From Bacillota bacterium (lineage in GTDB: Bacteria > Bacillota > Clostridia > Christensenellales > CAG-138), in NCBI GenBank assembly GCA_023409435.1, contig JAEYHP010000123.1:1-9940 (forward strand): a stretch of DNA of 9,940 nt. The letters are read 5' to 3'. Under the pieces are notes generated by a model. It saw only the letters and a list, made by a program, of their open reading frames with translations. It ran no database searches and was not told where the DNA came from. The number at the start of each line of letters is the position of its first letter. Position 1 is the first letter of the stretch. This document shows positions 6,589-9,940 of this stretch, one piece after another. The position numbers were made by a program, and so were the translations under genes.

Positions 6589-7509
6589 ATGGATATCAAG
6601 GAGATCAGCTATTTACTCACAATACAAAAATGCGGCAGCATCACAAAAGCGGCCGAAGAGCTTTTTATCTCCCAGCCGGCGTTGAGTAAATATTTAAAAA
6701 GCGTTGAAACCCAGGTTGGCGCGCAGCTCTTCAGCCGTATCGGCAAAGAGCTTGTCCCTACGTATATCGGCAGCCGTTATCTGGCCTATGCGGCCCAGAT
6801 CGCGCACCTGCAAAGCGACTGGAACACAGAACACAGGGAACTATTGGGGGAAGAGAAAGGCGTGCTTTCTCTGGCGATGCCGCCAATGCGCAGCGCCTGC
6901 ATCATGCCGCATGTCCTTCCGAGGTTTTATGAAAAATATCCCAATGTGCAGGTTATTGTTATGGAAGAATCACATCTGGTAAAGAAACACTGGATGTCAT
7001 TAAGGGATGAGATCGATATCGTGATCTACAGCGATACCAGCCCCCAAAGCACATTGATGCATGAGAATCTTGGCACGGAAGAGGTCATATTGATTATGTC
7101 GCAGACGCATCCGCTTGCGGGCCGCGGCGTATCCCGGCCCGGGTGCCGGTACCCTTGGTTCGACCTGAAGCTGCTAAAAAATGAATCCTTTGCATTAAAT
7201 CCTCCGGACCAGACTACGGGCCGTATATCGGCCCGGCTTTTGGAATCTGCGGGCTTTACGCCAAATGTTCTCTTGTATACCTTCAATACTGAGATCCCCA
7301 TACATCTTGCGGCTGCCGGTACGGCAATCGCCTTTGCACCTGAAACATATGTGAAAAAACTGAATTCCGGCAACCAGCTTAAGTGTTTTTCTGTCGGGAC
7401 GCCAAATATCGAGATTACATTGTATGCGCTTTACGAGAAAGGGCGATATCTGCCCTCCTATACGAAACACTTTTTTGAGCTTGTACGTGAACATATGCTA
7501 TCAATATAA
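6589..7509 (+). CDS. LysR-type transcriptional regulator
   Basis: A 306-residue DNA-binding regulator. Residues 1-60 form the LysR winged helix-turn-helix: FLT-like YLLTIQKCGSITKAAEEL, then SQPALSKYLKSVE, then GAQLFSR. A linker helix follows, and from about residue 90 an effector-binding domain of two alpha/beta lobes (LSLAMPPMRSACIMPHVLPRFYEKYP onward). I place the start at ATG 6589, not the in-frame GTG at 6580, because GAGG lies 8 bases before the ATG and LysR proteins commonly begin M-D-I-K. It is transcribed divergently from the transporter/amidohydrolase operon across a 237-base region holding a LysR-type box, the standard arrangement for regulator and target. The inducer is probably the transported compound or its hydrolysis product, but that is inference. 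Confidence 0.93.
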   Translation: MDIKEISYLLTIQKCGSITKAAEELFISQPALSKYLKSVETQVGAQLFSRIGKELVPTYIGSRYLAYAAQIAHLQSDWNTEHRELLGEEKGVLSLAMPPMRSACIMPHVLPRFYEKYPNVQVIVMEESHLVKKHWMSLRDEIDIVIYSDTSPQSTLMHENLGTEEVILIMSQTHPLAGRGVSRPGCRYPWFDLKLLKNESFALNPPDQTTGRISARLLESAGFTPNVLLYTFNTEIPIHLAAAGTAIAFAPETYVKKLNSGNQLKCFSVGTPNIEITLYALYEKGRYLPSYTKHFFELVREHMLSI

Positions 7510-7742
7510 TACTGCCCACGGTTCGGCATGGCCGCGGTGTGTTGCGATGGCCTGCAGGGCTAGTGTCCGAGGTGGGCTGGTGTGGACCGCCAGGGGTCGC
7601 TTCTTTGCACTTCCTGCCTTGCTGGGCTTCCGGTTTGCTTCATCGCCCGCTGGGCGCGCTCGGCTTCGCCTTCGGCCCGGGGCAAGCTATAGTTGACATC
7701 CAACCTCTAGTGGCTTTGAGCTATTATTTCAAATGCATCAGC
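7510..7742. other. GC-rich non-coding stretch between convergent genes
   Basis: The 233 bases between the LysR gene and the arabinofuranosidase gene contain no credible gene. The small open frames here lack ribosome binding sites and any familiar motif. From about 7510 to 7685 the DNA is markedly G/C-rich, with short self-complementary pieces such as CGCCC-GCT-GGGCG (7644-7656) and GGC-TTC-GCC (7662-7670). The last ~55 bases are AT-richer. No stem followed by a T run was found, so no intrinsic terminator can be assigned to either gene. It may be a remnant or copy of an interspersed repeat. Confidence 0.5.
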
Positions 7743-9257
7743 CTACTGCTTGCCGGTTATATTTAATCGCACCATATTCCATGATGCCTTGGGAAGTATC
7801 AGCTCGATGCCCTGCGAAGCAAGGGAACCGCATTGCCGATGGTGCGGCCGTACAGGAATGCTGTCTGCCGTGTTTACGGTATCCAGCGCATATCCGTCCA
7901 GGGAAACCCACTCCAAAACATCGTTGCAAGTCAGACCCCACAAGCCGAATTGGCAGGTGATATCCTGTTCAAGGTTCTTGTTAATGAGAAACAGCGCCAG
8001 GCTGCTCTGATCTTCAGAAAGTATGGCAGCACAGTCAATACAGAGAATATCCGCACCGACAGCGCAATCGTAAACGGGTGCGTCAATATTTGCTTTCAGC
8101 GCCGTGCCGCGCCCGTACTTGGATGTGTACAGGAACGGGTAATAGGTGGTCTGCTTCCATGCGCGTCCCTCTGGCTCCGTCATGATGGGCGCAATTGTGT
8201 TGACCAGCTGAGCCAGACACGCAATTTTAACAACATCCGCATTGTTGATCAGTGTGGTGAGCATGCTGCCTACCAGTAAGGCATCGGCGAAATCATAGCG
8301 TTCTTCCTCAATCGGGCGGGCGACGATCCATTTCTTGGGCTCCGGGCAATCTTTTTTAAAATGATACCAGACGTTCCATTCATCAAAGGAGAGCCTGATA
8401 TCCTTTTTTGCCCCCTTTTCGGCCTTTATTTCAGCGCATATGGCCGCGACCTCCTTGATAAAGCCATCCATACGCACGTTGTTTGCGAGGAAGGAAGGGA
8501 TGTCGTTTTCTGCGTTTGTGTAATAGGTATGCAGCGAGAGATAATCAATGTGTTCGTAGGTATGCCGCAGTACTGTGCGTTCCCATTCCCCAAATGTGGG
8601 CATTTCACGGTAAGAACTCCCGCAGACCACGAGCTCGATTTCGGGATCCAGCCACTTCATCATTTTCGCCGTTTCGGCGGCCAGGCGCCCGTATTCGGTG
8701 GCTGTCTTTGCGCAGATCTGCCATGGGCCGTCCATTTCATTGCCAAGGCACCACAGCTTGACAGCATGTGGCTCTCTATATCCGTGTGCGATGCGCAAAT
8801 CGCTGTAATGGGTTCCGCCGGGGAAGTTACAATATTCCAAGAGATTGGCGGCGTCCTGCGCGCCGCGGGTACCCAGGTTGACGGCGAGCATCGGGCGGGA
8901 TCCAATCAGCTTGAGAAAATCCATAAACTCATTGGTGCCCACTTCGTTGGGTTCAATAGCGGACCAGGCAAGCTCGGGCCGTACGGGGCGGGCGGCTCTG
9001 GGGCCGACGCCATCCTCCCAGCGATAGCCTGAAACAAAATTGCCGCCTGGGTAGCGTACAACGGGAATATGCAGCGGACGGATGAGGTCGGCGACATCCT
9101 GACGGAATCCATTCTGGTTGGCGGCGGAGTGCTCCGGCTCATAGATTCCCGTATAGATGGCGCGTCCCATATGTTCAATAAACGATCCGTACAATCGCTC
9201 GTCGATGACGGATATGGTATCCCGGGCATCAATGCTGATTTCGGCTTTCAGCTCCAT
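7743..9257 (-). CDS. abfA: Alpha-L-arabinofuranosidase, glycoside hydrolase family 51
   Basis: Retaining glycosidase removing terminal alpha-L-arabinofuranosyl units from arabinan or arabinoxylan oligosaccharides. Typical length (504 residues) and layout: catalytic TIM barrel from about 20 to 380, then a C-terminal beta-sandwich. Family landmarks: GSFIEHMGRAIYTGIYEP at 24-41, RYPGGNFVSGYRWEDGVGP at 68-86, acid/base E174 in GNEMDGPWQ, HTYY at 243-246, and nucleophile E293 in FDEWNVWY. There is no signal peptide, so it is cytoplasmic and works on imported oligosaccharides. The start is taken as ATG 9257, since TAAGGAG lies four bases before it. An in-frame ATG five codons upstream (9272) has no ribosome binding site and sits on the stop of the LacI-type gene. 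The gene directly follows that regulator. Arabinose released here would feed pathways like the epimerases at the left edge. Confidence 0.95.
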   Translation of the reverse strand: MELKAEISIDARDTISVIDERLYGSFIEHMGRAIYTGIYEPEHSAANQNGFRQDVADLIRPLHIPVVRYPGGNFVSGYRWEDGVGPRAARPVRPELAWSAIEPNEVGTNEFMDFLKLIGSRPMLAVNLGTRGAQDAANLLEYCNFPGGTHYSDLRIAHGYREPHAVKLWCLGNEMDGPWQICAKTATEYGRLAAETAKMMKWLDPEIELVVCGSSYREMPTFGEWERTVLRHTYEHIDYLSLHTYYTNAENDIPSFLANNVRMDGFIKEVAAICAEIKAEKGAKKDIRLSFDEWNVWYHFKKDCPEPKKWIVARPIEEERYDFADALLVGSMLTTLINNADVVKIACLAQLVNTIAPIMTEPEGRAWKQTTYYPFLYTSKYGRGTALKANIDAPVYDCAVGADILCIDCAAILSEDQSSLALFLINKNLEQDITCQFGLWGLTCNDVLEWVSLDGYALDTVNTADSIPVRPHHRQCGSLASQGIELILPKASWNMVRLNITGKQ

Positions 9258-9268
9258 AGCTCTCCTTA

Positions 9269-9940
9269 TCATTTGGGCGCGTAAACGCAGGTAGATTCCC
9301 GCTCAACCACCGTGCAGGAAAGCATCAGTTTTTGCCCCTCTGCCACCTGGTGGCCTGAGAGGATATCCAGCATCATACGTGTTGCGCTCTGCCCGATTTC
9401 GAACAGCGGCAGCGCCACCGTACTCAATGCAGGCCTGCACGCGGTACTGATCTCCCTGTTGTCAAACCCGATGAGCGCGATATCCCGGCCAACCTGTATG
9501 CCACGCTGATTGCAGTATTCAATCACGCCTGTCGCCATCAGATCGTTCTGAGCAAATATCGCAGTCACCCCCGCCTCCAGCAGCGGGCCGCAAAGGCTGT
9601 ATCCCTGATCCCGCTCCCAATCCCCATACACCGTCAGACGCGGATTGTAGGGAATCCCGTTTGTGTAGAGCGCCTCCTGATACCCCAATATGCGGTTTGA
9701 GGTATGGATACTTTCGGAAAGCCCCGCTATTACGCCAATGCTATGGTGGCCTTTGTCAATTAAAAGCTGGGTTGCCTTGTACGCCGCCTTTTGATCATCA
9801 TACAATACAGAGGGTACGCCCGGATCCGTGCTGTAGCAGTATGCATATACAAACGGAATGCCTCGCCTGTTCCTCAGCGGCGCTACCGCATGGCTGTGGC
9901 ACCCCACATAAATAATACCGTCCACCTGTTTGGAAAGCAT
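9269..9940 (-). CDS. LacI-family transcriptional regulator, C-terminal part
   Basis: Partial gene running off the right edge; 223 residues of an expected ~340 are visible, so the N-terminal helix-turn-helix is outside the window. What is seen is the sugar-binding, periplasmic-protein-like core: QVDGIIYVGC, GIPFVYAY, YDDQKAAYKATQLLIDKGHHSIGVIAG (classic LacI/GalR), GYQEALYTNGI, TAIFAQNDLMATGVIEYCNQRGIQVGRDIALIGFDN, and the closing family signature VVEREST. The first Met visible at the edge is internal, not a start. The stop (9269-9271) abuts the arabinofuranosidase start region, so the two genes form one transcript. The regulator therefore probably responds to arabinose or arabino-oligosaccharides and controls its own operon. 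The effector is inferred from context. Confidence 0.92.
   Translation of the reverse strand: MLSKQVDGIIYVGCHSHAVAPLRNRRGIPFVYAYCYSTDPGVPSVLYDDQKAAYKATQLLIDKGHHSIGVIAGLSESIHTSNRILGYQEALYTNGIPYNPRLTVYGDWERDQGYSLCGPLLEAGVTAIFAQNDLMATGVIEYCNQRGIQVGRDIALIGFDNREISTACRPALSTVALPLFEIGQSATRMMLDILSGHQVAEGQKLMLSCTVVERESTCVYAPK

Noticed and set aside
7693..7727. TTGACA followed by TATTAT as a plus-strand promoter
   Set aside because: The spacer is 23 bases, too long for a sigma-A-type promoter, and it would drive transcription antisense to the arabinofuranosidase gene.
7424..7766. Small plus-strand open frames (about 75-90 codons) after the LysR gene
   Set aside because: They overlap the 3' ends of the LysR and arabinofuranosidase genes, have no ribosome binding site, and are Ala/Gly/Leu/Arg-rich translations of GC-rich non-coding DNA.
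1..9940. CRISPR array, tRNA/rRNA genes, insertion sequence, phage or defence genes
   Set aside because: No regularly spaced repeats, no RNA gene motifs, and no transposase, integrase or nuclease-like protein were seen. All long frames are accounted for by metabolic, transport and regulatory genes.

Overview
The window looks like a chromosomal segment from a moderately GC-rich member of the Bacillota, probably a gut- or rumen-type Clostridia. The grounds are strong AGGAGG-type ribosome binding sites, an SAC lipobox on the solute-binding protein, tightly packed operons with ATGA overlaps, and pentose and plant-polysaccharide genes. This placement is inference; no taxonomic marker gene is present.

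Layout. (1) Positions 2-1059 (+) hold the end of an L-ribulose-5-phosphate 4-epimerase gene (AraD/UlaF/SgbE family) coupled by an ATGA overlap to an L-ribulose-5-phosphate 3-epimerase (UlaE/SgbU family). (2) Positions 1090-6351 (-) hold a five-gene operon. It is transcribed from 6351 downward in the order permease, permease, ATPase, lipoprotein substrate-binding protein (all polyamine/opine/iron-type, PotABCD-like), then a TRZ/ATZ-type amidohydrolase/deaminase. (3) Positions 6352-6588 are an AT-rich divergent control region with a good sigma-A-type promoter for the operon and a LysR-type operator dyad at about -65. (4) Positions 6589-7509 (+) encode the divergent LysR-type regulator. (5) Positions 7510-7742 are a GC-rich non-coding stretch between convergent genes. 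(6) Positions 7743-9940 (-) hold a GH51 alpha-L-arabinofuranosidase preceded by, and overlapping, the C-terminal part of a LacI-family regulator that runs off the window.

How they work together. The outer genes form a pentose theme. LacI-controlled cytoplasmic arabinofuranosidase would release L-arabinose from imported oligosaccharides, and the epimerase pair would send L-ribulose-5-P (and L-xylulose-5-P) to D-xylulose-5-P. The central block is a separate module. A LysR regulator controls import of an unidentified small, probably nitrogen-containing compound and its hydrolysis by a deaminase-like enzyme.

The two points most worth a second look are in that block. The amidohydrolase has Asn in place of the strand-5 metal-binding His (HxxE motif), with the other active-site residues intact. 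The divergent region has a textbook ATAAC-N5-GTTAT box centred at about -65 from the predicted operon start. No CRISPR, tRNA, rRNA or insertion sequence was seen, and no gene appears broken.
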